From: Odiellus spinosus
Lineage: Eukaryota; Arthropoda; Arachnida; Opiliones; Phalangiidae
Assembly (NCBI GenBank): GCA_963920705.1
Contig: OY987226.1
Location: forward strand, 746,501 to 810,500
Direction of reading: 5' to 3'
Length of the DNA stretch: 64,000 nucleotides
Position 1 is the first letter of the stretch; every line of letters starts with the position of its first letter. A program made the position numbers and the translations under genes. Below, piece by piece: positions 1 to 24,972 of this stretch. The notes below the pieces were generated by a model, which did not search any database, was not told where the DNA came from, and saw only the letters and a program-made list of their open reading frames with translations.

Positions 1-106
1 GTGGTCTTGGGGAAGTCTTTCATTATGTCAAGAAGTCTTGGGGATGATAACTTTTGGATTGTTCTTGAGGACCTCTTCGGATCAGACTAACTTTGTTCGT
101 TAATGG
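1..106 (+). mobile_element. MITE-1 family fragment cut by window edge
   Basis: The right part of the commonest short inverted-repeat element in the window (called MITE-1 here). It carries the family's internal AAGTCTT-rich segment and the ...GACTAACTTT right end, but the last bases of the terminal repeat are degraded. The left end lies outside the window. It sits in the Abl upstream intron. Confidence 0.8.
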
Positions 107-544
107 TTGGCTATATTGTTTTCCCTCCCAACTCTGGAATTTCTCCAAAAAGTGGCGCTTCTGATTTCACTATTTCCACTGGCTGCGGCTGCTAGAGTGT
201 CTCAAATTAGAATCTGCCGGTACATTTACCCGGACCTTTGCTGATAGTATTAAGTTTATAGAATAAAGTGATAGACTTGGTGATAATAAGAATAATAAAC
301 TACAAATCTATATCAATCCTCTGTCATCTTCAAACGCAAATAAAGGAACACCGGCTCAGTCTAATTCTATTCAAAGAGCCGATATCTTTTTACAGAGTGT
401 GTGTACAATTTAAATATCTACCTGGGTTAAGATCATGATGAGGAACTATTTAAAATAGACGCGCAACCTAGACTCTTTGAGCCATTTTAAAATTGCTCTC
501 GCGCCATATTAATGTTTACAAATTGAAAAACAATTATACTCCAT

Positions 545-690
545 CCCTTACCAAAAAAAGTTAGTCGTAAGAGGTCTTGGGGAAGTCTTTCCAGCTTGTT
601 ACGTAGTCTTAAGAGGTCGTAAAGACTTCCCCAAGACTTTTGTAGCCTCCTTGAGGACCTCTTCGGATCAGACTAACTTTTTTGGTAAGG
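545..690 (+). mobile_element. MITE-1 copy
   Basis: It begins CCCTTACCAAAAAAAGTTAG and ends in the inverse, CTAACTTTTTTGGTAAGG. The body is made of AGTCTT/AAGACT repeats able to fold on themselves. The dinucleotide AT precedes the left end (543-544) and recurs one base after the right end (692-693), fitting a 2-bp target duplication. It is non-coding. Confidence 0.9.
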
Positions 691-862
691 AATATGAGGT
701 CTTAGTCATTTGATTATGCTCCTATAGAAAAACCAAAGAAATTGGCTTAGCCAATCAGGAAAAATCCTCTAATTTGGTGAAAAAAAAATTGTCCAAATTG
801 GAAAATTCCAACAGAATTGAACTAAATAGATGTAATGAAAAAAATATATATATATTTATATG

Positions 863-920
863 GAATTCAACAAAAGTGGACTAAAGGTATTTTAATTATT
901 AGTCCACTCTTGTCAAATTC
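863..920. repeat. Short imperfect hairpin
   Basis: GAATTCAACAAAAGTGGACT at 863 is followed about 20 bases later by its near-exact inverse ending at 920. It may be a small fold-back element or a remnant of one. No target duplication is evident. Confidence 0.5.
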
Positions 921-1354
921 AGCTGAGATTTTCCAATAGAGAGCTAACAGTTACACAGGAGGGGATGACATTGAAATGTCTCGCATCCACCCAATCGAGC
1001 TTTGGCTAAGAATCCGTATCAAAAATTATCTCCCATCAACTTGTGTGTATTTTTTAGTTTACCCAGCAGGGGGATAACGCACGAGGTTGTAAGATCTATA
1101 CTGTTAGCTCCCTATTCGGACCATTATTGACCAAATTGAGCATTTTTTTTCTCATTGTGTAAGCCAATATCTTTCGTTATGCTATTTGAGCACTGAATTT
1201 AAAATCAACCCTGTGTAAAAACAGCCTTGGGATTAACTTGACCAAGGCCCGAATTGAGTTGGCTTGCTTGTCTGCTTTAAGAATGTAATTTTTTTCTTTT
1301 GAGGATTATTATCATGAACAGACTGTTGATATACCAAAGCCATTTTATTTACAG

Positions 1355-13911
<12,557 letters not shown>

Positions 13912-15639
13912 AATACGAAAAAAATTTAATTAAAAATATATTATTCCCCAAATTAAACTCGTTCCGACAATGTTCGACTAGTTCGCGAAAGTTGTAGGGT
14001 CATTCTGAGTCATTTGGGTCATTGACGCAACCATTGTGACGCAACTTGGCATACGGGTTACTACTACCAACAAAGCCGAGTTTTTTCTTACAAATATCAA
14101 AGGTGTTCTTGAATTAAATGTAAAAACGCGAGACACCAGAATTTGGTTTTTCAGTGAGCTCATATGATCTCGTATTACTAGAACAAATTTTCAGTTTGAA
14201 ACATCAATTTTATAGTTTTTTACTTCTTGTTTTATAAAATGGTGAACGAAGATTATATTTTTGTCCACGCTGATATAAGACCCTTTTCCCATCCTGATGT
14301 TCATCAAATTTTGCACGGATGATTTACGCGTCAATTTATAAAAATTGTTATTAATTCTATTACCTTTGAATATACCGTTAGTTTGATGTAGCTTTTTATA
14401 TACTCATAAATGTATTTTAACACCGAATGTGCGTAATCATTTTTGCAATTGTAATATAATGAAACAACGATGTAATATTATATTACTCTCGCTGCATCTC
14501 CCTAATGGTCATTCCCAAGGACATACAATTTTTAACACTTTCCTACATTGCTGCGTAGAACATCCGCGCGAAATTTCATCAAACTCAGGATGGACAAATG
14601 TTCTTGAATCACCCTTAAATATATTTATTTGTGCGGTGTAGTTTTGTTGAAAAAATTCTACAGCTTCTTAAGTGTTATAATAATACGTACACTGAGTTGC
14701 GTTAAAATACGTAGACCATGGTTTGCATCATTGACTCAAATGACTCTTTATTTAGAAATTAACGATAAATATATTTACTAGGTTTTGTACAATGCTGCTT
14801 AGATAACTATTACTAAAATTAATGTATAGCCCAATTTTTTTTTTATTATTTTTTTTTTTTTTCAAGTATTATTATTATGTAGGAAAAATTTTAGGCTTGG
14901 ATTTTTATACTTATATGCCAGAATTATAAATACTCTTTAAGTTCTATTGGCTCATTTTTGTATTCCTCTTGCTGTAAAAAACAACGAACGTATATACGAA
15001 AAAAAAAAAAGCATTTACTAGTAATTAACGTACAATATTTATTTAATCGTGGTAAATCAGTAATTTTTAAAGTTAAATCTGTAAATGGCGATTTCTGAAT
15101 ATGATTTTATCTAGTCTTTTCAAATATTTAACGTATTAATTTAGGGTATTTGTATAAGAAAAACTCCAATTTTACGAAAAACTATAGTGGTTTAAGGTGT
15201 GTATGTGAGTGTGTAAATTTATAGAACGTGAGGACACGGTGAAATGTATTTTTAAGTTGATACGATAAAAACTAAGAGACGTACTATATAGAAGTTTCTT
15301 TTTGTAAATTATATTCATTTTTGTACAGTATATTTACCACCGCGTAATTTTATTTCTATAATAACCAATTCCCGCTGATTCGTTTGCGGGCATTTGTCTT
15401 AAAATTTATCTCGGGAAGTAGTAGAGAGAGAGAGGCTTCCGATATTTACCCATCACGCAAAATCGCAATTTTACGTGACTAGGTTGATTCAAACCATTTT
15501 GCCGCAGTCAAGTGAATGGGAAAACTATGATAAATCTGTTTACGAAGATGATACGTGAACAGAAAGCTCTTAAAACGAATTCTGAGCGATAGATGGGGTT
15601 GATTTTCACGGGTGACAAAAACACGAATATACGTATAAT

Positions 15640-15976
15640 CAGAAGCCGATGAAACCCTCCTTTGAAGTCTATTACTCCCTGGTCTTGTCTACCCCTCTCT
15701 GTATGGGTTATTCTGAAAAGGCGCGATTCGTACGCCTCCTAACGGTAGATATTTTCGGAGCGGGAGCTCGTCGATAGAAACTCTCTAGCAGCCTCGGAGT
15801 TCGTCCAAAAAACGTCGTCGTTTGTGGAGAGAGAGAATTTCCAATTTTCCGTAGACAGGGGGGATGAAGTAGGACCCCTTCTAACTCGTAAAATTGGGAA
15901 TTTTACCCATACAGAGAGGAGCGCTATATGGAACATTGGAGTAGTAGACTTCAAAGGAGGGTTTCATCGGCTTCTG
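15640..15976. mobile_element. MITE-3: TIR element with 7-bp target duplication
   Basis: Left end CAGAAGCCGATGAAACCCTC and right end its inverse, with pairing for about 35 bp. GTATAAT lies directly on both sides (15633-15639 and 15977-15983). 337 bp, no coding capacity. It lies within the probable Abl 3'UTR. Confidence 0.9.
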
Positions 15977-16337
15977 GTATAATTTTTCAGTATTTGTAAA
16001 TGAAATAGAGTTAACGGAGAGAGTAGCTTTGTACTCGTTGCAAAATTAGGATAGTTTGCCCAGTGGAACTTCTAAGTTTGTTTTGAATGGGGAGACTGTA
16101 TTCAAGCATCTCGGATCGGGACCACTAGAAACGAATTAGCTTCTACCCTCTATTACTTCCCGTTTCAAACCAGCTTTGTATATTTTTTCATAAATATAAC
16201 TTTAAATACTTAGACAACGCGTTACAACTTCTCTAGAGTTCTAACCCCGTACTACTCTCTAACTTGGGCGTATTGATGAAAAGGACTGAGCGGGCTGTAG
16301 TACTTTTTGAGGGTTTACGTGATAGTTTTTCGCGTTA

Positions 16338-16343
16338 AATAAA
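16338..16343 (+). terminator. Candidate Abl polyadenylation signal
   Basis: AATAAA in the context CGTTAAATAAAGGTG, 2.4 kb after the Abl stop codon. It is the best candidate seen by eye; upstream signals may also be used. Confidence 0.35.
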
Positions 16344-16702
16344 GGTGATTTTAAAGACGAGCATTCTTCCAAATTAAATAATTGAATTGTAGTACCAATA
16401 CGCTATATAAATGAAAAATGAACAAATATCGTGCCCGTGTGTAATTTCTGATGTAATTTTGTAAGTAAAGGCATGGTTTAAGTAGTACTTATCATTGACT
16501 TATTCTTTATATAATGGGCCAATATAACTTTCCTATTTCTTTCAAACGTGTTGTATTTTTCCATATATTATTTTTCTTACGACCTTTTAAATAAGTCTGT
16601 ACTTAGATGTATTCATTTTGCGATGTAAAAAAAATCTACTTCTAAATCCTATTTTTATCTTATTATTAGTACAAGCAGTTGGGGTTAAGAATACTAATCT
16701 AT

Positions 16703-16898
16703 TTAAAGGGAAACTAAAATGGAACGGCTTTTGAAATTATTTTTAGTATCACTGTGGCAAAAAAACCTATTCGACAATTTTCAAACAATTTTTAGACGCA
16801 TTTAAATCTGCGTAATAATTGTTGAGAAAATTCTCTTATACGTTTTTGGCACGATGATTCCGAAAATAATTTCCATTTTAACTCCAATTTCCCTTTAA
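16703..16898. mobile_element. Short TTAAAGGGAAA-ended inverted-repeat element
   Basis: TTAAAGGGAAACTAAAATGG at the left is mirrored by CCATTTTAACTCCAATTTCC CTTTAA at the right (one 8-base insertion). 196 bp, non-coding. Related ends recur at 17179-17686, 25331, 53020-53039 and 57775. Confidence 0.7.
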
Positions 16899-17178
16899 AC
16901 TTATTTTCGATTTATTTGTTTTTGACTAGAAAAATGCAGTTTGGAAATTCAATTAATAGTTAAATTGTTGTTCTGTTTATCCGAAGATAAACAAGTTTCA
17001 AGCTTTGTCTATTAACGAGATAACTTACGTTAAAACTTATTACATTGGATAAGAAAATTCACATTTCTTAGAATTCAAGTAAAATAAAAGGGGCTATATA
17101 ACTCAAATTCACTTTTAATTTAAAATAATTAAATAAAACGCGAAAATTGTTTTATATCAAGGCAACACCTACATTCGG

Positions 17179-17686
17179 TTAAAGGGAAACACCTTTTGAA
17201 TGCCAAAAAATGTATTCGATAATTTTTAGACACTTTTTTTTTGGTGTTTAAACAGCGCTTGTTTGGCGGCGTTTGTTGGTCAAGACCTTGAGCAACAAAA
17301 ATCGACCTATTCTTTTAATGTTAGCGCATTAGAAGCTCTATTGAAGGCGGAAGGTCAGGGAAAACATGGAAAAGTCAGGGAATTTGAAAATGAACCAAAA
17401 ATGTCGGGGAATTTTAAGATATTTTAAATAGTCAGGGAATTTTAAGATATTTTAAAAAGTCAGGGAATTTAAATATTTTCGAGAAGCCAGGAAATTGTGA
17501 TCATTATCCGCGGAAAAGATTCTCTGCTGACGGACGCGTGTCAGTTGTATAGATTAGAACAAAGATACGCGTGCAACAAAGTTTGGCGAACGCGATTATG
17601 TAAAAAATAAAAGGTTAAAAATTGGGTCAGGGATAATCGTTGGAAAAGATCAGGGATTCCATTTTTAGCTCCAAGTTTCCCTTTAA
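17179..17686. mobile_element. TTAAAGGGAAA element with hAT-like sequence inside
   Basis: The ends match the element at 16703-16898. The interior from about 17350 to 17668 is hAT-like GTCAGGGAA-repeat sequence homologous to 54800-55230, suggesting a nested insertion or a composite. Non-coding. Confidence 0.55.
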
Positions 17687-18715
17687 GCAAATTTTAAAAT
17701 TTTTTGTTCGTTTTAAAATAATAAAAATTAAATGTGAATTTCTTCAGCCGCTGTAATACGATTGAAAACAACTGGTTTCTTAATTAAGCTTCGGATGTTT
17801 TAAATTATAACCAATTAACTAATATTTAAAAATTGCATTTTTTGGTTACAAATAATTTGAAAAATATATGAAAAAAATATGATTAAAAGTAAGATGATGG
17901 TTTTCAATTAAAGACCAGGCTTAAATAATGCACTAGGGCCTGAATAAAGTCGTATTTTCGACTTTTGTCACGTGGTAATCGCCGTAATCTCTATTTAAAG
18001 GGGGCGAAAAATACGAAGAACTGACTCCCCCAAAGAGGCCAAGATACCTACTTCCTCTTATTTACTTCTGATTGAACTCGAAACGCGTTAGTTTGAATTT
18101 TACTTAATTAGGCTTAGCGAAAAGATAGGTTATATAGTTTATCAAGCGTTTTATGTTAAATCAGATTAGTTTCGTGAATTAAATAATCTTTAAATGAAGA
18201 AAAGCATCGTTTCCATCAGCTGCAGTCACTATTAAGTATAATTTTGTAAAGAACTGAAACGAAGTAAGAGGAATTTCATTAATTGCGAATGAAAATTGAC
18301 CCATCACTTTCTTGATTTTCCGTTTTTCCTAGTTTTAACTCTTATTTTTAAGCGTTTCCTAAAAAAGATTTTAAAGATAGGACTTAGATGTCCGCTACAA
18401 AAAAGCTTATGAACAGCTTTATTTATTAATACGAATAAACGAGCATCCCTATATTACCAGACATAATTATTAACTTCTGATATTACTTAAGTCTAACGTT
18501 CAAAAGCGTATATTTTAGTCCTTTTTCTTAGTTACAACCGACATATATGCCTAGGTAGTATCTTTTTTACAAATGAGAACGTAAAAATATATAAAATCCT
18601 TTTTTATAGCCAAGCCTAACGTTTTGAAAGGACGCCGACATTTTTAGACTAAAAAAAACACAAGGCTAGGCCTACTAGTGACTGTATGTTCATTCATAAT
18701 ATTCGCCGCATAAAT

Positions 18716-19170
18716 TATTATACTCTCCTTTCATTGGCTGTAGTAATTTCATTATGCGGAATGTGGAACTCTATACTACCAGCCGTGCTCTACGGGAGGG
18801 ATAGACTTCCGGATTCCTAGTACGCGCGGCGGCTTATCGCGCAGGCGCGACGTAAACGTAAATTCCTTTTTTTCCTCGAATAGAATTATACTCTCTTTCC
18901 ATTGGCTGGAGGAATTTTCATTGACGGGAATGGAGGAACGCTAAACGGGCTGCGGCTTCTTATCGCGCATGCGTTACGTGAACGTAGATTCATTTTGTTC
19001 CCCGCCTAGTATTATATAATCTCCTTCCACTGGCTGTAGCATTTTTTATTGGCTGGAAGGGGGGAACGCTATTCGGATTTCCGGGTTTCTACTACGGGCG
19101 GCGGCTTCTTATCGCGCAGGTGCGTCGTAATCGTGAACTATTTGTGGAATTTATTACTATCGCGCGTGCG
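18716..19170. repeat. Three degenerate tandem units with CCAAT and GCGC motifs
   Basis: Units begin near 18716, 18883 and 19011. Each starts with ATTATACTCTC-like sequence, carries an ATTGGCTG or CTGGCTG box (inverse CCAAT box), a GGAACGCT-like segment, then GGCGGCTT-TTATCGCGCA followed by a GCGCATGCG/GCGCAGGCG-type palindrome like an NRF-1 site. GC is much higher than the surroundings. It could be a promoter-like array or a transposon cluster; function is unknown. Confidence 0.6.
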
Positions 19171-19882
19171 CGTAGATTTCCTCCTCCATCCGCTCTAGTT
19201 TTGATACGAATGAAGGCGTGGGAATTTAAAGGGAGAATGAAGAGAAAAATCTGGTAATTTTTTTTATGGATTATTCTACTAATTATAAGACATCCGCGTA
19301 GTTAATCATTCGGGAAATATATCCCAATGATTCTAAAAATCAAAACCGATCCATATTTTACTGTTATTTTATTATATAAGATACAGAGTTCGGGTTTTTA
19401 AAATGTATAACATTGAAAGGAAATTTTACATTAAAAATAAAATAAGTATAGGATAGGTAATTGAATTTCGCAAAAATAGTTCTCCAAATTTTCTTATCCG
19501 AACGTATAACTTGGATAATGTTTATTAGAGGTCATTTTTGGGTAAAACGTTTAGGAGTATTATTTGTTATTTTATCTTCGGATAAGTTAACTGGAATGAT
19601 TAAATATTCTTTTAAATCAAACGGATAATATTTGAATAGAAATTCAGACCGTACTAGAAGATAAAAAACTTAAAACTCTTTTTACAAACAACAATGGAGT
19701 TACAATTGGAACCGGGCTATATAACGAATCACGAACGTAATTAACGATAAGATTAAAACGAAATCCAAGACTTTCTGGATTAGAGAATTATGACATAGTG
19801 ATGACATAGTATTGGCGGGAAAATTCGAAGGTGGCGATAATGAATATATATTTTGAATATTTTTAAAATTTGTAACTTCGCT

Positions 19883-22800
19883 TTATACATTTGTCATATT
19901 TGTGTTTGATATGGCTAAGCCGCTTTTACCTAATCCGAATTGCAATCTATTCGGTTCACGAGTCCTCGAATCGCTAGTCGAACCGATTCCATTTTGTTCG
20001 GAACTCGATCGGAATAGCTTTCTCCTCACTCTGTCAAATTTGGTGAATGAGAAAAATACGAATGCACCTTGAAGCCCGTTTAAAACGATAAATATACACC
20101 AGATAACTCCGCTTTGGGAATAAGGCGCCACGAACCCGAAGATCCAAGTCAGACCCATGATCAAGCCTAACTTAGCGTATAACGATAATCTTATCCGATC
20201 TTTAACGCCGGTGTTTTCGTGAGCGATTTTCGTCGCTTTCGAAGCTCGGTAGATAATTATCGCCGTTGATACGAAGAAAAACGTGTTAATTAATAGCAAG
20301 AGCGCCAGAGGAACGGCGAAATAAGTTATCAACGAGATCTTGTTGGATATCCAACAAACGTTTTCGCCGTAACCCGGATTCCATTTCGATAAGCGTGGCG
20401 AGAAAAAGTTCAACGTAATCGTTACTGAAACGACGCAAAGAGGCGTTAACCAAGCGTAACACGAATACTTGAAAAACAATCCGAATCTTTCGCTCGAAGT
20501 TTCCGATTTTGGGACGCCGGAATGGCGAAAGGTGTGCCAAATATCGTACGCTAGAATGTTACACCAGAAAAAAGACGCCAAGAACGAGAAATGGATGACG
20601 ACTCCAAACGCCGCGCAAACCCAACCCCATTCCTTTCGTTCCACGCCGACTAGAAACAGAAGTTGAGCGACGAATAAGCAAAGAGACAGGCAAGCGATGG
20701 CTTTCGGCGCCATTTTTTGGCCTTCGGGTACTACGAAGAACAGCGTTAGTTTTAGGGCCAGGCATATAATCGAGACGCTTAGGCACGCTGTTGTTAGAAC
20801 GCTTTGAACCAAGTTGAACTTCGCGACGTACGAGTTTTGACTCGTATCCGTACATATCATGACTGTCCCATTATCTTGAATCTGGAAAGAAAGTATCACG
20901 TACTCGTTAATGGGTCTACAACCAATGAGAGAATGACAATTCGTAGGAAGACAACTCGGTCTCGGACAATTGGGTGACTGCGACAAGTAGGTGAAAGACG
21001 ATTGGTTGACTAAGACAATTCGGTCTCAGACAACTGGGTGAACGCGACAATTCGATGTCAGACAATTGTTCTAGGGATTATCATTTGGTTGATAGTGTTT
21101 TACCTTGTACTTTCCTTTTTGAATAACTATATCCCGTCCACGAAGGAATATGGAGTCATTCTCTCTTTGTTCGTACGCTTCGGAAACGATAATCATGGGA
21201 CAAGAGTCTATGGGCGTAGGCGGATCTGAAGTTGGAATGTTCCCCGAAACATCAATGGTGTCAGTAGAGCGCTTGGAGATACAAATGCCGTCACTGTATT
21301 CGTAGTTTTCTCCGCAAACTACGTTCCTGCAGTCTTCCGTGAAAGGATCAAATACAGCACCTGCGAATAATTAAATAAACTTTTGAGCAAATATTCTGCA
21401 ATAAGCACGTTGTTTCTGAGAATCTAGGTTCTAAGCCCGTGGTTCCCGACCATTTGGTGAAGCCATTTCTTCCTCCCAGCCCCAAATAAACCATCTCCGC
21501 TTGGTTTATTCCGAGCAAATTTAATTAGCTGGCACCATTTTATATCACCGCGAACCACGGGTGAGGAACCACCGTACTATACTCTATACTTGACCTGGAG
21601 GACATCTAGTTGATGAACCAACTTTAGTCCCGCCTGACGAGAAGTCGATATCCAGAACCATTGAGAAGGACGGTAAGAAGTGTCTGGTTCCAGTAAGCTT
21701 GGGAGCGGTGTAGCCGTAGTCTCCTTGCGGAGTGTTGCGACGAGTTCCGGTTTCGCAATCGAGTTCGGTATTACTTTCTCCGTCGCAGAAGGCGCAAAAT
21801 TTATTTTTGAATGACTTTCGAAATCCAGTTGTGTTACCAAATACTGGCGCGTAAAAGCGATCGCATTTCTTCGCGTAGTGCTTTTCACGAAACGCCGATG
21901 AATTGTAAGAGGGAGAGTTGGAGTTGCACGATGAACCAATCGGATTGTCAACGCAATTGAAAACAAACTTTTCTAATTCTGGAATCTCTTTCGGAAATCT
22001 GATTGAGAGTCATCTTAATATATTAAGATACTGTCCATTGAAAACAAAAGGAAAACTTTAACTCACGCGAAATGAACCGGACACTTCGAAGACATTTTCG
22101 GCAAAGTGTTATTTTGAAATTTGCTTCCCTTAGGGGGACGGCACTGCAAAACTACTCTCCAGGCAACTAGAGCTTTTTGGTTGTTGCAAACTGCGCAAAA
22201 GATATTCTTGTAGGTTACGTTATTCTCCGTAGACGTCACCGGCACCATAGCGAGATAGTCGCGTTTGTACTCTTTGAAAGGGTAGAAGGTATTCGCGTCA
22301 TTTTCGCATTGCTCTTTAACATCCTTGACGACCCACGTTTTTGAACATTTCGAATAAACGTAGTGCCATTTTCCCGGCAATGATTCCACGCAAGAATACG
22401 TTATCTCGCTTTCTTCAGATCCCTCATCATCATCGTACTCGGAGGATTCCTCTTCTCGGAGGTATTCGGTGATAGGCGCGTCCCAACAGCAATCGCCATA
22501 GCGTGGGCAATCGGTAGCGCACGAGCAATAGTAAGGGGAGTGGTCTTCAAATGGCCCGCGAATTGCCTGCGAGATGGCAACGTGACACTTTAACTACTAT
22601 AGCCCTTGGAGTTTGGATCAAGAAGGATCAGATAAGGAGAGGAAAAGTGGGGCTGCGTTGAGTTAGAGAGAGAAGAGCCAACCTCCCACTCGGGTGGAAA
22701 GGGGGGATAGGAAATTCTCGAGGTAAACTGTTGTCACGTGGTCGCTATACTAGCTCGTCTCATAAAGGATTCGTTTTACCCACGTGACAACAATTTACCA

Positions 22801-24083
22801 CGAAGCATCTCTACCCCCGTCTGTCCCCCGTTCTCCCAGAGTGGGAGTTTAGGCCGACGCAGTAGGAGCCGCGCCGTTCCCACTTTTCCTCTCCTTATCC
22901 GGTCCTTCTTGTTTGGATAGACTAATGCTATCCCAATAATAAATTTACTCACCGGATCTTCGAAATTTGTTATTTGCCCACTTTCGAAGGAGCAATAGCG
23001 ATGCGACTTCGAGCACTCCACTTTATCCAAGTCGTAGCCGTTAACGCGAACTTCTTCCTCCGAAATAATAGAAGCGTGTTTAAGATAATCCTTCTCCGAA
23101 GATTCAGTTTCTTCGTAAACTCCGCTGGAATGGCGTATCTCAGAATATTCGTCAAGAGTAGTTACGTTCGTTGACGTATCCTAGAAAAATAAGTACGCGC
23201 AATTTCGTAACAACATTCAATTTCATTCGCTACGTAATGAAATTAACATATATACTTATTTATTAAGGTATTTTGTCACTTAAAGGGACTATCCGCGATT
23301 ATTAAAGCCTCTTTAAAGTCGCCTTCTTTTCTAGCTTAGCAGACGACAATGACCGTAACAAATTGTACAGTCAATAGGCTGTGCGTATAAGGGAAGAGCA
23401 TTTTAAAGGGGCAAATTTCAGAGCACATAAGGCCTTTAAAGGGACTATAAACCCCTTTAAAGTCGCCTTTTTAGTACATTAAGCATAAAAAACTTATAAA
23501 ATTGAATAAGAGAATTCGCATTTCTTAGAATTCGTGTAAAATAAAAGAATTACAATCACAATTTGAAGATAATAAATATAACAATAAAGCCAAGTTTTTA
23601 GGTTTAAATTTTAGTTATTATTTTTGGCTAAAATAAATTTTCAAATTATGTAACTGGGATAATTTTCAAGGTTCAGTCTCCATTTTGGGATAAAAAAAAG
23701 ATAAGATTATTTTTTTTTTTTTTCATCTTCTGGTAATTTAAGTAGAATGATAAATTGTATATTTTTTAACCAAAGGGAAACTATCCGAATTAGTGCAATG
23801 TATAATATTTATATTAACTACGATTGGTCCTTGTAGAGGTAATATTTTGGTTTAGCCAACTTTTTTAGATACAAGCTGAAAAACTGACGCCCTTTATGGT
23901 GTCCGTTCGATTATATAAGAAATATTTTCACCAAAATTATAAACTCTTGTTTTTACTTACGATTTCAAGCTGGCCCAATGAAGAGGAACTAAGAAGCGCA
24001 AGGTAAATAAAAATCGTACACTCCAGGTAAAGGACGACTTTTCCCTTCGTTGCGTCAAATTCGCTTCTTACGAGCGCTACGTC
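19883..24083 (-). CDS. Class B (Methuselah/adhesion-like) seven-TM receptor with somatomedin-B-like module, 5' partial
   Basis: Cell-surface G-protein-coupled receptor; ligand unknown. Exons in transcript order: 24083-23961, 23180-22953, 22566-22067, 21998-21595, 21360-21104, 20881-19883; phases agree throughout, about 836 residues. The first exon encodes a hydrophobic run (CTIFIYLALLSSSSLGQ) that looks like a signal peptide but has no Met, so an upstream exon is missing. The ectodomain is Cys-rich and acidic: CSCATDCPRYGDCCWDA resembles a somatomedin-B core, split by an intron, followed by two modules of the YKNIFCAVCN / KNKFCAFCDG type. The last exon holds all seven TM helices, with GLTWIFGFVA in TM6 and VLNGLQGAFVFF in TM7 as in secretin-like receptors, then a short Ser/Arg tail. 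Odd: the intron at 22567-22952 is almost entirely a MITE-2 element. Confidence 0.88.
22619..22911 (+). mobile_element. MITE-2 copy, 7-bp target duplication
   Basis: CAAGAAGGATCAGATAAGGA at left and its inverse at right. TTTGGAT lies on both sides (22612-22618, 22912-22918). 293 bp, non-coding, nearly identical to the reverse complement of 53316-53596, so recently active. It fills most of a 386-bp receptor intron. Confidence 0.95.
23280..23473. mobile_element. AAAGGGACT/TTTAAAGTCG repeat family copy
   Basis: Shares AAAGTCGCCTTCTTTTCTAG-like, GCAGACGAC, TTGTACAGTCAA and GGGAAGAGCATTTTAAAGGG blocks with 25443-25610 and, inverted, with 37231-37388, 54109-54290 and 62328-62457. Mirrored TTTAAAGTC/GACTTTAAA ends suggest a TIR element. 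Intron of the receptor gene. Confidence 0.7.
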
Positions 24084-24843
24084 CTAAATTAAAATTAAAT
24101 TAAATTAAATAATCATTTAAGTTTGGATTAATACTGTATAGAGCTTTAGTAACTCTTTCCGAATTCGATAAATTAAAACTATCTCGTTTATCACGTAGTC
24201 CTAATTTTATTTGGCTTTCAATTTTGACCAAATTAAAGATATTGGGCTTACCCAATTAGTAATCATTTATCCTTTATTGATATAAAGCGAAATCATTAAT
24301 GAGCTCTATCGGTGAAATTCAATTCTCGAAAATGTTTATTTCTTTTGTACACGTACACTTCCCGTGGAAACTAAGATTAGCCCAATCTAAACGATCGATA
24401 CTCCTAGCTCACATTCGGAAGAAAAATAACCCCGAAATTTTGTAACCGTCAAATGTCTCCAAGAGATCGTCGCTTAATCCTTTCAAAGAAAAGTTCGATT
24501 CGCGAGGCTAACTTTGATGTTGAAACAATAGCTATATTTGAATGGGGAACGAAACTCTTTGTTTACAATGAAATAGCGCGTTTACATTATCCCTCTCCCC
24601 TATCTTTTACCCTTAGACGCTAAAAACGGAGAACTTTATGTAAGTAAGAAACAGATGCGCAGGAACGACCAACGATCTCTGACCGTGGATTCTGTGGAAT
24701 ATGTCTCAGTACGCGTTTATTTAAACAGCCTCCCCACTTTATTTTTACTTTTCAAGAACCTTACTAAGGTTCTGAAAAGGATTTGTATAACCCCACGTAG
24801 TTAGCGAGCATTTGACACGATATGGGTTTTGCTTAGTTCGATC

Positions 24844-24972
24844 CAGGGGCGTTGGGGGCAGGGTGGGCTCAAGCCCCCTCAACCGTCGGACCTGGGGTAA
24901 CCAATTCCCATATAATTTGGCCTTCACCAACTTGTTCAGCCCACCGACTTAAAAATAACTTCCGACGCCCCT
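24844..24972. mobile_element. Candidate small TIR element (CAGGGGCGT ends)
   Basis: AGGGGCGTTGG at the left is mirrored by CCGACGCCCCT at the right, and TTCGATC occurs close to both ends. 129 bp, GC-rich. The duplication is not exactly adjacent on both sides, so the boundaries are approximate. Confidence 0.5.

Larger units (their letters stand above)
107..1354. other. Intron upstream of the first Abl exon in the window
   Basis: No coding exon is recognisable here. The stretch ends in a strong acceptor (TTTTATTTACAG at about 1343-1354) followed by Abl coding sequence, so it is the 3' part of an Abl intron. It contains a full MITE-1 copy (545-690), a short hairpin (863-920), and near 1237-1277 a diverged match to one arm of the fold-back element at 45106-45248. 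Confidence 0.7.
13912..16343 (+). other. Probable Abl 3'UTR
   Basis: AT-rich non-coding stretch after the Abl stop. The first well-placed AATAAA I see on the plus strand is at 16338-16343. It carries an inverted-repeat transposon at 15640-15976. Extent is inferred from the signal alone; transcript data would settle it. Confidence 0.45.

Noticed and set aside
21577-21966. Minus-strand 129-residue frame over the receptor ectodomain
   Set aside because: It is a shadow frame; the phase-consistent frame with NKFCAFCDG cysteines is the coding one.
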